Shown here piece by piece: positions 35,572 through 43,383 of a stretch of DNA of 64,000 bases. The first letter of the stretch is position 1. Each line of letters opens with the position of its first letter. The stretch lies in the NCBI GenBank assembly GCA_022841825.1, contig JALHQT010000003.1:186001-250000 (forward strand), written 5' to 3'. Below the pieces are notes generated by a model. It searched no databases and was not told the DNA's origin. It saw only the letters and a list, made by a program, of their open reading frames with translations. The position numbers and the translations under genes are program-made. The DNA is from Anaerolineae bacterium (GTDB taxonomy: Bacteria > Chloroflexota > Anaerolineae > Aggregatilineales > Phototrophicaceae).

Positions 35572-35626
35572 TTGACAACTTAGAGTAATTGCTCTAAAGT
35601 AACCACAACTTAGAGTAATTGCTCTA
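35572..35626 (+). promoter_or_regulatory. Promoter with two identical operators before the TetR gene
   Basis: TTGACA (35572-35577), 17 bp and TAAAGT (35595-35600) form the promoter. The spacer holds the palindrome TTAGAGTAATTGCTCTAA (35580-35597). A 22-bp direct repeat, ACAACTTAGAGTAATTGCTC with its last two bases TA, brings a second identical operator at 35610-35626, 30 bp (about three helical turns) downstream. This is a strong autorepression layout. Confidence 0.9.
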
Positions 35627-35637
35627 CGGAGAAGGCG

Positions 35638-36219
35638 ATGAAGACCAAGGACAGGATACTCGACACAGCGCTGACACTCTTCAACCAGCAGGGTACCGCC
35701 GCCGTCTCGACCAATCACATCGCCGACGCGGCGGGTATCAGCCCCGGCAACCTGTACTACCACTACAAGAACAAGGAAGAGATCATCGGCGCGCTCTTCG
35801 AGAGGCTGTTCGCAGCATGGGCCGTGGGGTTCGACCTACCTACCGACCAGATGCCGACGCTGGCGGATGTCGAGCGGCTGGTGCGCGAAAACTTCCGCAT
35901 TGTTCACCAATACGCTTTCATCCACCGCGAGCTGGTCGCCCTGCTGCGCAGCGACAGCGCGCTGCACGACCGCTTCATCGCCGTGCGGGCGCGTGGACTG
36001 GATGGCTTCCGCGAGATCGTCGGCGCGCTGGAGATGAGCGGGGTACTCAAACCGCTCGCGGCACCCGACGAAGTCGCCCAGCTCGCTAACCTGTGCTGGC
36101 TCATCAGCGAGTTCTGGGTGTCGTCGCTGGAAGTCAGCGGGCAAACGGTCGATGATGATGGAATGCAGCGCGGTGTCGATCTCATGCTCTACGCGCTTAA
36201 GCCATATCTCAACGGGTGA
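35638..36219 (+). CDS. TetR family transcriptional regulator, TtgR/YbjK-like length
   Basis: A 193-residue protein. Helix-turn-helix: DTALTLFNQQGTAAVSTNHIADAAGISPGNLYYHYKNKEEIIGALF. The long C-terminal domain is alpha-helical. The YYHYKNKEEI pattern is standard. The operators in its own promoter imply autoregulation. Downstream, the DUF4386 membrane protein (36322) and another membrane protein (37127) are co-directional and may be targets. AGAAGG precedes the ATG. Confidence 0.92.
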   Translation: MKTKDRILDTALTLFNQQGTAAVSTNHIADAAGISPGNLYYHYKNKEEIIGALFERLFAAWAVGFDLPTDQMPTLADVERLVRENFRIVHQYAFIHRELVALLRSDSALHDRFIAVRARGLDGFREIVGALEMSGVLKPLAAPDEVAQLANLCWLISEFWVSSLEVSGQTVDDDGMQRGVDLMLYALKPYLNG

Positions 36220-36321
36220 ACCCCGCACCCACCGATTTCTATCTCGCTCTCGTTCTTTTCTCAGCGGATCGCATCTTGCGACCCTGCTCTGTTCAATGCG
36301 CTCCGGCGCAAGGAGAAACTC

Positions 36322-36999
36322 ATGACCACGCTCGATTTCACCGGTCTCGCTCTGATCGTCGTCCCACTGCTGTTCAACGTCGTCTTCTTCGCGCTCGCTC
36401 GTTCGTTTGAATACCCGGACATCCTCCGCAAGCCAACGGATGAAATCCTCCAGCGCTTCACGGCGGGCGGCGCGCGGCTGGTTTCGCTCTGGTACCTGTT
36501 CGCCGTGACTGCGCTGCTGGCTATCCCGATGGCGATCCTGGTCTTCTTCGTCTTCCTCGACACGCAGCCAGCGCTTGCTATCACATCGGCGATTCTGGGC
36601 ACGTTGAGCGGGTTGGTGCAGGCGCTCGGTCTGTTCCGCTGGAGCTTCGTCGTGCCGTCGTTTGCCGCGACCTACGGCGATCCGGCGTCGTCGCAGGCGA
36701 CGCGCGATGCGGTGCGGGTGGCGTTCAGCGCCTTCCATCAGTACGCAGGCGTTGCGATAGGCGAGCACCTCGGCTACCTGTTCACGGCGTCCTGGACATT
36801 CGTCCTCGCCGCGATGATGTTCGGCTCGGCGTTGTTCACCCCCGTGCTGTCGCTGCTCGGCATCGCGTCCGGCGTCGGCATCCTGGTCGGCTTGCTCGAA
36901 CCTGCTGGCTGGAAGCCCGCCGGAATGATCAACGCCATCAGCTACCTCGTCTGGTCGCTCTGGCTCATCCTGGTCGGGATCACCTTCCTGTTCGCGTAG
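36322..36999 (+). CDS. DUF4386-like membrane protein
   Basis: A 225-residue protein with about six hydrophobic helices. It begins TLDFTGLALIVVPLLFNVVFFALARSF, has LVQALGLFRWSFVVP and AFSAFHQYAGVAIGEHLGYL, and resembles the DUF4386 family of bacterial membrane proteins of unknown role. AAGGAG precedes the ATG. It follows the TetR gene by 102 bp, likely as part of its regulon. Confidence 0.7.
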   Translation: MTTLDFTGLALIVVPLLFNVVFFALARSFEYPDILRKPTDEILQRFTAGGARLVSLWYLFAVTALLAIPMAILVFFVFLDTQPALAITSAILGTLSGLVQALGLFRWSFVVPSFAATYGDPASSQATRDAVRVAFSAFHQYAGVAIGEHLGYLFTASWTFVLAAMMFGSALFTPVLSLLGIASGVGILVGLLEPAGWKPAGMINAISYLVWSLWLILVGITFLFA

Positions 37000-37011
37000 G
37001 TCAGCCTGGCT

Positions 37012-37100
37012 TACCCCTCCCTAAATCCCTCCCCACTCCGCAAGCTGCGTGGAGAGGGACTTCCAGACGGACGATACATGCCTCGTCCCTACACGACAAA
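37012..37100. repeat. Degenerate palindromic repeat patch
   Basis: The left part CCCTCCCTAAATCCCTCCCC resembles one arm of the CCTCACCCC-type element (4772-4911). The right part GGACGATACATGCCTCGTCCCTACACGACAAAC resembles a GTAGGG-family palindrome followed by its ACAAAC spacer. It appears to be a mixed or decayed insertion between two membrane protein genes. Confidence 0.55.
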
Positions 37101-37126
37101 CCCATTTCACCCAAGGACATAATCTC

Positions 37127-37675
37127 ATGAACACAATGACCCACACTCCACACCGCTTCTGGTGGCTCGCCTGGGCTGCCGCATTCCTCGGTTACCCCCC
37201 GGGTGGGGCACTCGCCACCGCCGTCATCGGTCGTCTTGATACGCCTATCGAAGGCATCCTGGGCGGCGCGCTGGCGGGCGCGCTGATCGGCATCGCGCAG
37301 TATCTGGCGCTGGGGCGACTGCTGCCCATTCGCCTGACCTGGATCGCGGCGACCAGCATCGGGCTGGCGGTTGGCGTCGGCGTGGGCGTGCTGTTGTTCG
37401 GCTCGGATACCAGCCTGAACACGCCGCTGCTGCGCGCGCCGTTCGCGGGCTTGGCGCTTGGCATCGCGCAGTGGCTGGTGCTGCGCCAGCATACGCGCAG
37501 GGCATGGCTGTGGGTGCTTGCGCAGACGCTGCTGCACCCGCTCGCCTGGTTCATCACCGCGCAGGTCATTGGGCAGAATATGGAGATCGGCTTTGTGATC
37601 TTCGGCGCGAGCGGCGCGCTTTTCTACCAGGTCGCGTTGGGCGTGGTGCTGGGCTGGCTGATACGGGAGCGATAG
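37127..37675 (+). CDS. Small Gly/Ala-rich membrane protein
   Basis: About 182 residues with six short hydrophobic helices rich in Gly and Ala (GILGGALAGALIGIAQYLALG, later LALGIAQWLVLRQH). The two GIAQ-containing halves look like an internal duplication. The ATG at 37127 (MNTMTH) with AAGGA upstream is preferred over the ORF-track start at 37049. The function and family are not recognised. Confidence 0.65.
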   Translation: MNTMTHTPHRFWWLAWAAAFLGYPPGGALATAVIGRLDTPIEGILGGALAGALIGIAQYLALGRLLPIRLTWIAATSIGLAVGVGVGVLLFGSDTSLNTPLLRAPFAGLALGIAQWLVLRQHTRRAWLWVLAQTLLHPLAWFITAQVIGQNMEIGFVIFGASGALFYQVALGVVLGWLIRER

Positions 37676-37681
37676 CCCTGG

Positions 37682-38413
37682 CTACCAACCGTGCGCGAGG
37701 CGCGCGATCAGGCGTTCGGGCAGGTCTGCCTTCGCCATGCGCTTCTGCACGGATGCCACATCGTAGGGGATGCGGCGGTGTTCCCAGGTGTTGCGCTCGA
37801 CATCGAGGATGGCGTAGGCGGCGTCCGGGTTCTGATCGCGCGGCTGCCCGATGCTGCCGGGGTTGATGATGACGCGGCGACCATTAAGCTGGCGCATGGT
37901 GTTGTACGCCGGGGCGACCATGTCGGTATCGCCCTGGTCGTTGAGCAGCTCGTAGATGACCGGCTGATGCGTGTGCCCGACGAGGCAGTAGGGCGTTTCG
38001 AAATGGGAGAAGTTGAGCGACGCGACAATCGGCTCCAGAATGTACTCCCAGACGGGTTCACGCGGGCTGCCATGCGCCAGCGTGTACTGCCCGATGACGA
38101 AGGTCGTCGGCAGCGCCTCAAGATAGGCAGTGTTTTCCGGGGTCAGCATCTCGCGCGTCCAGTTGACGGCGCGGCGTGCGTCAGGGTTGAACGTGCGGAT
38201 GTCGAGGCGACCGAGTGCCGCCCAATCGTGGTTGCCTGCCAGGCACAGATGCGGCAGCGTCTTGAGCAGCTCGACGCACTCGTTGGGGTCGGGTCCGTAT
38301 CCGACCACATCGCCCAGGCACCAGACGTATTCCCAGCTTCCTTTAGCATCGTCGAGGACGGTTTCGAAAGCGGTGAGATTGGCGTGAATATCAGAGATGA
38401 CGAGGATACGCAT
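37682..38413 (-). CDS. Calcineurin-like metallophosphoesterase
   Basis: About 243 residues starting MRILVISDIHAN. All metal ligand blocks are seen: DIHAN, CLGDVVGYGPDP, LAGNHDW, AHGSPREP and VGHTHQP. Short proteins of this type act as phosphodiesterases on unknown cytoplasmic substrates. The start at 38413 has AGG upstream; the ORF track extends to 38467 without support. The gene ends 6 bp from the membrane protein gene on the other strand, convergent. Confidence 0.9.
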   Translation of the reverse strand: MRILVISDIHANLTAFETVLDDAKGSWEYVWCLGDVVGYGPDPNECVELLKTLPHLCLAGNHDWAALGRLDIRTFNPDARRAVNWTREMLTPENTAYLEALPTTFVIGQYTLAHGSPREPVWEYILEPIVASLNFSHFETPYCLVGHTHQPVIYELLNDQGDTDMVAPAYNTMRQLNGRRVIINPGSIGQPRDQNPDAAYAILDVERNTWEHRRIPYDVASVQKRMAKADLPERLIARLAHGW

Positions 38414-38535
38414 GTATGACCTAAAAAGGTAGTGACAGCCCGAATGCCTGACCCGACTTGAACTCATGGTATCATGCTTTCTGGACGCCTGCGAATTAAC
38501 GTATTGTCGCCTTAAGGCTTTCTTTCAGTTTTGTT

Positions 38536-39204
38536 ATGGCGTACTTTGGTCGTATTGCGAACATCATCAAGACTCTGCTGCACAGTGCATTGCCGGGTGC
38601 GGAGTGCGGGGTGCGCGCTGCGAACCGACACAGACCTCTTTCCTCGTTCTCCGGGCTTCTTACTTCGCGCTTCTCAGTTCACCTTTGCGCCACCCTCGTG
38701 ATGCTGGTCGTTGCCGCCTGTGCGCCGCAGTCGCCTACTTCGCTGCCGCCGCCGCCAGATGTCGCCACGCCTGTGCTCGCTCTGCCGGTCGTAACGCCCA
38801 CGCCTGCCTACCCCTGGACGGACGAACAGGCTGTCATGGGCGGCGTCTGCTTCGAGGCGGCACTGGACGCATCCGAGCAGCTTTTTATCCTGCGCACAGC
38901 GGAAGATCACATTCGCTTTTACGACCTTGTGGATGAGAGCCGCCTGTGCCGCCGCCCTGTGGCGCGCGTGCCGTTCGATTTTTCGTCCGGGCGGATGCTG
39001 GTGGGGTTATGGAGCGCGGGCGTCGGCTGCCGGGCGTGGCACGAGATCGTGCGCTACGAACGCGATGACGCTGCGCGTGCGTTTACGCTGACGCTGCGCC
39101 TGGTCATCGAAGGCGGGTGCAGTTATGAGCTTGTGCGCCCATTCTGGATCGGGTTGGAGGGCATGGCGGGGTATGCGGTGCGGATAGTGATGAGTAACGA
39201 GTGA
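38536..39204 (+). CDS. Lipoprotein, unknown function, with repeat-extended leader
   Basis: A 222-residue protein with lipobox LVVAAC (Cys62) followed by a Pro-rich tether and a compact domain with five later cysteines (GGVCFEAAL, ESRLCRRP, GVGCRAW, GGCSYEL). The N-region is unusually long. A GTGCGNN heptad repeat (38595-38624) encodes residues GAECGVRAAN within it. The start at 38536 has no good ribosome site, and GTG 38698/ATG 38701 seem too short for a leader. The N-terminus is therefore uncertain; the mature part is credible. Confidence 0.6.
   Translation: MAYFGRIANIIKTLLHSALPGAECGVRAANRHRPLSSFSGLLTSRFSVHLCATLVMLVVAACAPQSPTSLPPPPDVATPVLALPVVTPTPAYPWTDEQAVMGGVCFEAALDASEQLFILRTAEDHIRFYDLVDESRLCRRPVARVPFDFSSGRMLVGLWSAGVGCRAWHEIVRYERDDAARAFTLTLRLVIEGGCSYELVRPFWIGLEGMAGYAVRIVMSNE
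38595..38624 (+). repeat. GTGCGNN heptad repeat inside the lipoprotein leader
   Basis: GGGTGCGGAGTGCGGGGTGC followed by GCGCTGCGAA: four heptads of the GTGCGNN family, here without a clean right arm. It is read through in frame as GAECGVRAANR. Confidence 0.75.
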
Positions 39205-39214
39205 CGAGGAGTTA

Positions 39215-39289
39215 GTGCGCAGTGCGCAGTGCGCGGTGCGAACATGCGCGCTCCTGTTTTTTCGCACCACGCACTGCGCACTGCGCACG
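39215..39289. repeat. GTGCGNN heptad hairpin
   Basis: The left arm is GTGCGCA-GTGCGCA-GTGCGCG-GTGCGAA and the right arm is TTCGCAC followed by three heptads (CACGCAC, TGCGCAC, TGCGCAC). The unpaired middle is CATGCGCGCTCCTGTTTT. It would form a long stem between the lipoprotein gene and the cyclophilin gene ends. Confidence 0.85.
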
Positions 39290-39292
39290 TAA

Positions 39293-39781
39293 TCAGGATT
39301 CGATAATCGTCACGCTGTTGAGCTTGTCACCCTGAGCGATGGCATCGACCACCTTCTGACCATCCCCCATGACCTTGCCGAAGACAGCATGTTTGCCATC
39401 CAGCCAGGCGGTCTGGACGTGGGTGACGAAGAACTGCGAGCCATTGGTGTTGGGACCGGCGTTCGCCATGCTGAGGATGCCGGGTCCGCTGTGGCGCAGC
39501 TTGAGCGCCGACGGCTCATCCGCCCACTTGTAGCCGGGACCCCCGCGACCGCTGCCTTCCGGGCATCCCCCCTGAATCATGAAATCGGGGATGACGCGGT
39601 GGAAGTTCAACCCATTGTAGAAACCATCCTTCGCCAGGAAGACGAAGTTGTTGACGGTGATGGGTGCCTCTTTGGCGAACAATTGGATTTCGAAGTCGCC
39701 CTTGCTGGTCGAAAAGCGCGCGACATAGTTTTTCGCAGCGTCGATCTGCATGGGCGGCGGGGCGTTGTAGCTCTTGGGCAT
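39293..39781 (-). CDS. Peptidyl-prolyl cis-trans isomerase, cyclophilin type
   Basis: A 162-residue protein. Active-site signatures: [17 protein letters not shown] (Arg, Phe, Met, Gln), [18 protein letters not shown] and [15 protein letters not shown]. It speeds proline isomerisation during folding. There is no signal peptide, so it is cytoplasmic. AGAGGA precedes the ATG. It follows the FHA gene on the same strand after a 111-bp gap filled by heptad repeat 39824-39887. Confidence 0.95.
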   Translation of the reverse strand: MPKSYNAPPPMQIDAAKNYVARFSTSKGDFEIQLFAKEAPITVNNFVFLAKDGFYNGLNFHRVIPDFMIQGGCPEGSGRGGPGYKWADEPSALKLRHSGPGILSMANAGPNTNGSQFFVTHVQTAWLDGKHAVFGKVMGDGQKVVDAIAQGDKLNSVTIIES

Positions 39782-39823
39782 CGGATTATCCTCTGTTTTT
39801 GGGGATGCAACGGACGACTAGCG

Positions 39824-39887
39824 GTGCGAGGTGCGGAGTGCGCAGTGCGAAAATGCTTGTTCGCACCTCGCACTCCGCACCTCGCAC
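39824..39887. repeat. GTGCGNN heptad hairpin
   Basis: GTGCGAG-GTGCGGA-GTGCGCA-GTGCGAA, a short loop AATGCTTG, then TTCGCAC-CTCGCAC-TCCGCAC-CTCGCAC. The arms match almost fully and heptad identity is mirrored in order, so the stem is conserved rather than the spacer bases. It lies between the FHA gene and the cyclophilin gene. Confidence 0.88.
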
Positions 39888-39892
39888 GTATG

Positions 39893-40618
39893 TTAAACCG
39901 GGCAATTGACGGAGTAGCCGAGCGCGCGCAGGACATCCCACATCAGCGGGATGCGGTCCCACAGGCACAACTGGTCGATCAGGAACGCGCCGCCGATGGT
40001 GCCGCAGCAGCAGAGCAGCGACGCGACCCCGCAGCCGATCAGCACCAGGCGGGTGGTGTTGCGCGGTTCTTCTTCGCGCACGGCATAAGGGTCATAGTCA
40101 TAGCCCGCTGCGGGCGGCTGCACCGCAGGCTGCGGCGCGTTGTAGGCAGGCTGCCCCGGCGCGGGGCTGTAGCCGCCATATGACGGGGGAGGCGGCGACT
40201 GCGGCGCGTAGGAGGGGGGAGCATAGGGGGGCGGTGACATCGGGCGCGCCTGGCTGGCGGCACTCGGCGCGGTCATGCCGGGCGCGTCGGACGCCGGGGC
40301 ACCTGCGCCCGCCGACATTTCATAGGCAAGCGTGACCGTTTCACCCAAGCCGACCATATCGCCGGGGCGGAGCGGGCGCGCGCCCGTCAGCCGCTGCCCG
40401 TTGACAAACGTGCCATTGGTCGAACCGAGGTCTTCGAGCGTGAAGCCGCCTGCCCCCCGGGTGATACGCAGATGATGCCGGCTGCATTCGGGGTCATTGA
40501 TGACGATATCGTTGGTGATGTCACGACCGAGGGTTACGATATCCTTGTTCAAATCGTAGACCTGATTCGGCTGCGGTCCCCGGCGGACGACCAACCGGAA
40601 GCTGTCGCTGCCCTGCAT
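39893..40618 (-). CDS. FHA domain protein with Pro-rich linker and C-terminal membrane helix
   Basis: A 241-residue protein. The FHA domain (about 22-100) has the phosphothreonine-binding set GRDITNDIVI, SRHHLRI and STNGTFVNG. A Pro/Ala/Tyr-rich linker (about 105-175) leads to a short helix with Cys-rich segment (LVLIGCGVASLLCCCGTIGGAF). It likely docks a threonine-phosphorylated partner at the membrane. No Ser/Thr kinase gene is in the window, so the partner is unknown. Confidence 0.88.
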   Translation of the reverse strand: MQGSDSFRLVVRRGPQPNQVYDLNKDIVTLGRDITNDIVINDPECSRHHLRITRGAGGFTLEDLGSTNGTFVNGQRLTGARPLRPGDMVGLGETVTLAYEMSAGAGAPASDAPGMTAPSAASQARPMSPPPYAPPSYAPQSPPPPSYGGYSPAPGQPAYNAPQPAVQPPAAGYDYDPYAVREEEPRNTTRLVLIGCGVASLLCCCGTIGGAFLIDQLCLWDRIPLMWDVLRALGYSVNCPV

Positions 40619-40750
40619 AGCGTTCCTCCCAAAATGGGCTGGAGCTGCCGCTCAATGTGTATAGGTAATAAATGCGAGGTGAGTATAATGCCGAACGAAG
40701 AGTCGTGTCAAATTGCGGCGCGGGCGCTTACCCGACGCCTGCTCATCGGC

Positions 40751-40779
40751 TTGACAACGCCGAGCCTCCCGCGTATCAT
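40751..40779 (+). promoter_or_regulatory. tRNA-Gly promoter
   Basis: TTGACA, a 17-bp spacer and TATCAT lie 11 bp before the tRNA 5' end. It is a near-consensus sigma70-type promoter. Confidence 0.9.
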
Positions 40780-40790
40780 GACGCATAAGC

Positions 40791-40862
40791 GCGGGCATAG
40801 TTCAGTGGTAGAACGCTTGCTTCCCAAGCACGATGTCAGGGGTTCGAGTCCCCTTGCCCGCT
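40791..40862 (+). tRNA. tRNA-Gly (anticodon CCC)
   Basis: 72 nt. The acceptor stem GCGGGCA/TGCCCGC pairs fully, with discriminator U. The D arm is GTTC...GAAC. The anticodon loop TTCCCAA gives CCC, and the T arm AGGGG-TTCGAGT-CCCCT is standard. The anticodon stem CTTGC/GCACG has one T-C mismatch. CCA is not encoded. It closely parallels E. coli glyU by eye. Confidence 0.95.
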
Positions 40863-40876
40863 CAGAAGACGAATTG

Positions 40877-40905
40877 AAAAGCGCCGCAGAATGGGCGCTT
40901 TTTTG
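40877..40905 (+). terminator. Rho-independent terminator after tRNA-Gly
   Basis: AAAAGCGCC-GCAGAATG-GGCGCTTTTTT: five-base GC stem extended by A-T pairs and followed by a T-run. It lies 14 bp after the tRNA. Confidence 0.88.
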
Positions 40906-41014
40906 TTGGAAGAATCTCGCCATCCCCACTCGGTGATTCCGCTGTATAATACGCTTTGTAATACGCGCTCGAACTATTGACCCTCTTTTGAACTTCGCCA
41001 GAAGGAGCAATCTC

Positions 41015-41185
41015 ATGGCGCGCAAAGATAGACCCAGGGCAGAACACCACCGACCCGCCAAGCATACGCATGAAGAAGAGATGGAGGCGCGGCGCGAGGA
41101 ACGGCGTGAACAGAAGCACGCCTTCCACATCCTGCGCAGGCGTGTGCAGCGCACCGGTCATTCACAGCCGCAAGCGACGGAGTAA
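41015..41185 (+). CDS. Small highly charged protein, unknown
   Basis: About 56 residues, dominated by Arg, Glu and His: MARKDRPRAEHHRPAKHTHE, then EEMEARREERREQKHAF. AGAAGGAG at 41000-41008 is a strong ribosome site, and TATAAT at 40945 could be a -10 box. There is no membrane segment. It is probably helical and nucleic-acid-facing, which is inference only. The ORF-track start at 40988 is less likely. Confidence 0.6.
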   Translation: MARKDRPRAEHHRPAKHTHEEEMEARREERREQKHAFHILRRRVQRTGHSQPQATE

Positions 41186-41212
41186 TCGTATCTGTGGGGT
41201 ACGATGGATCGC

Positions 41213-42241
41213 TTATGGGACCACTTTCAGTTCCTTGCGGAAGTAGGTGTCCAGGCGCAACTCCGTGATATCGACGAGCCGACCCAACAGCTTTTCATTC
41301 AGGCGCGCAAGAATTGCGCGCGATTGTGCGATCATGTCTTTGCCGCACTGGTAGGTTTCGCGCACGCGCGCGCTGTCTGCCCGTAAGGTCGCAGCGGTCT
41401 TCTTGTGATCTGTCAACCTGGTGAGTTTGTCAAAACCCAGGGTCACATACGAATAATGCCCGGCAGCCAAATCGGATTCCAGGTCCTGCCAGTCGTCAAT
41501 CAACTGGATCGCAGCACCGAAGAGGAGAAAGATCTGCCAGTAATCGTCGATCAGGTGCGCCTTTCCGAGCCGCTCCAGGCAAAGCATATAGGGGGTGACC
41601 GCATTTGCGCCTTTCGACCCCAATTCTTCCGGGTGGTCAAGGCGATAGGGGCTGGATTTCCCGCGCATCGCCTTCTCCCGAATTTCCGCTTCCAGAAAGA
41701 GCCTGCGCATCCGATGCATGATCTCCAGATTGATCGGGGACACCCCAAATATGCGCAGGGCAAGTGATTCATATTCGGCGATCAGAGCCTGCGCGGTCAG
41801 GATCTCGACTTGCGATGGGGTGTTGCTATCGACGTTCACGTCGAGGATTCCATAGCCCGCCACGGCGAATACGCCCGCGCGCAGCACATCCCCGAAGCGT
41901 GCCACAATGTCGTCCAATCCCTCCTCATCCATCCAGACCGCCAGGAAAGCAAAAACGGGATAAGCATCTTTGAGGTATTGTGAGCGGTTGCTTTTCCAGC
42001 GCGAGACATCGAATCCGAGGGGGGCGCTGAACGCCTTGAGCACCTGATGGGCGTCTGAGTCCAGTCCCCTGAAGGCGGACAGCAGCCCAATATCCACCTG
42101 GAGATGATGCAGCCAGTCCATCAGCGAAATATGATTCGCCAGAAATGGTGCCATGATTGCCGCCCAGAATGCCTCTTTGTCGCGGTGATAGACGCGAAGA
42201 ATAGCCGGAGCAAACTCGTCAAAAGCCCTTGTCGTACTCAT
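41213..42241 (-). CDS. Class I isoprenoid synthase-fold protein
   Basis: A 342-residue, largely helical protein. A second-aspartate motif is clear: QLIDDWQDLESDLAAG with Asp249, Asp250, Asp253 and Asp257, like the second Asp-rich motif of trans-prenyltransferases and related synthases. The first motif is less typical (GILDVNVD, Asp134/Asp138). The order and spacing fit the class I isoprenoid fold, but length and motif divergence argue against a plain polyprenyl synthase. The product is unknown. It is monocistronic with a weak ribosome site. Confidence 0.7.
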   Translation of the reverse strand: MSTTRAFDEFAPAILRVYHRDKEAFWAAIMAPFLANHISLMDWLHHLQVDIGLLSAFRGLDSDAHQVLKAFSAPLGFDVSRWKSNRSQYLKDAYPVFAFLAVWMDEEGLDDIVARFGDVLRAGVFAVAGYGILDVNVDSNTPSQVEILTAQALIAEYESLALRIFGVSPINLEIMHRMRRLFLEAEIREKAMRGKSSPYRLDHPEELGSKGANAVTPYMLCLERLGKAHLIDDYWQIFLLFGAAIQLIDDWQDLESDLAAGHYSYVTLGFDKLTRLTDHKKTAATLRADSARVRETYQCGKDMIAQSRAILARLNEKLLGRLVDITELRLDTYFRKELKVVP

Positions 42242-42347
42242 CTGTCCGGCACCCTTTTTTTCCTATAGACTGCTTATGAGATCCACTGCGACGCGCCCAC
42301 CACTCGTCGCGCGTTGTTGAAGATGGCGCGGCGCGAAGAACGCGCTT

Positions 42348-42632
42348 CTACTTCGGTTCTTCCGTCGTCACGCGGTACATCGGCACTGCGAGATCAAGGA
42401 AGGTCGCCCAGCCGTCGCCCGCCATCATCCTGCGCTGTTCGGCGTCCAGCGTGAGGCGCATATTCTGATCGCCCGTGTGCAGGTCGATGGTCAGCAGATC
42501 GCTGCCGTCATCCCGAATTTCCTCGAAACACTGCCGCTCATAGCCCATCGGATTGGCGAGGAACTTGCCCAGACAGCGTTCGCAGATGGGGAGCTGGTGA
42601 TCACAAACGTTGCGGTTGATCTTGACGTACAT
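42348..42632 (-). CDS. Small cysteine-containing protein, unknown
   Basis: A 94-residue protein. Four cysteines lie in the first 40 residues (NVCDHQLPICERCLGKFL, then YERQC), an arrangement that could bind Zn or a cluster. The C-terminal half is hydrophilic (LDAEQRRMMAGDGW). GGGAGG precedes the ATG at good spacing, supporting a real gene. The family is not recognised. Confidence 0.65.
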   Translation of the reverse strand: MYVKINRNVCDHQLPICERCLGKFLANPMGYERQCFEEIRDDGSDLLTIDLHTGDQNMRLTLDAEQRRMMAGDGWATFLDLAVPMYRVTTEEPK

Positions 42633-42903
42633 GCCGCACCTCCCAATAAGTAGTTATGATCAGCGTAGGACGAAGGACAGGGCATCACCAGTGATATATG
42701 TCACGCCTGGAGATCGCCATCCGTCGTGAATGAGACCGGTGCGCGATGCCGTCTCACGGCGCCACCATCCCCATCGACTGACCAGGGCAAAAACTGGTCG
42801 CTGCTGCCGCATCCACATGACAGCCATCACTACCCGGCGTCACCTTGATCGGCGTATCGTGATGATCGGAGATTGTCTGTTTGTGTGTGGGAGGATACTG
42901 AAC

Positions 42904-43380
42904 GTGAACACTTTACGAGAGCGCGTCGATGACTTCATGAGTCAGCCGCGCATCGCAATCGCGGGCGTCGCGCGGGATGGGACGAAGATTGGCAATGCGA
43001 TCTACAAGCGCTTTCGCGATGCGGGCTTCAAGGTTTATCCGGTCAACCCGAATGCCGATGAGGTCGAGGGTACGCGCTGCTACCACAGTGTGCGCGACAT
43101 CCCCGGCGGCGTGGATGGTGTCGTGATTGTGACGCGCCCGCAGTATACCGACCAGATCGTCAGGGACTGCGTAGCGGCGGGTGTGAAGCGGGTGTGGATG
43201 CACGGCGGACCGCACGGACCGGGCACGAGTGTCTCGTCGACGGCGGTGCAGATGTGCCGCGAGAACGACATCACGGTGATCGCGGGGGCGTGCCCGCTGA
43301 TGTTTGGGCAGACGTCGGATGGCTTCCACCGCATCGTTCGTGGCTTCATGAACCTGACAGGGAGCTTTGCGAAGGCGTGA
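42904..43380 (+). CDS. CoA-binding domain protein (YccU-like)
   Basis: A 158-residue Rossmann-fold protein: RIAIAGVARDGTKIGNAIYKRF, then KVYPVNPNADEVEG, GVDGVVIVTRPQYTDQIV and a C-terminal half with RVWMHGGPHGPG. It matches the small CoA-binding family that resembles the succinyl-CoA synthetase nucleotide domain. The start is a GTG at 42904 with GGGAGG nine bases upstream; ATG 42862 would lengthen it without family support. The family's role is unknown. Confidence 0.85.
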   Translation: MNTLRERVDDFMSQPRIAIAGVARDGTKIGNAIYKRFRDAGFKVYPVNPNADEVEGTRCYHSVRDIPGGVDGVVIVTRPQYTDQIVRDCVAAGVKRVWMHGGPHGPGTSVSSTAVQMCRENDITVIAGACPLMFGQTSDGFHRIVRGFMNLTGSFAKA

Positions 43381-43383
43381 GGA

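Noticed and set aside
38698-38704. GTG/ATG at 38698-38701 as the lipoprotein start
   Set aside because: The leader before the lipobox would be too short and has no positive residue, so a longer start was kept with low confidence.
39215-39887. Possible CRISPR array from repeated GTGCGNN units
   Set aside because: Repeats are seven bases with no unique spacers of 30-40 bp and no cas genes. They form hairpins instead.
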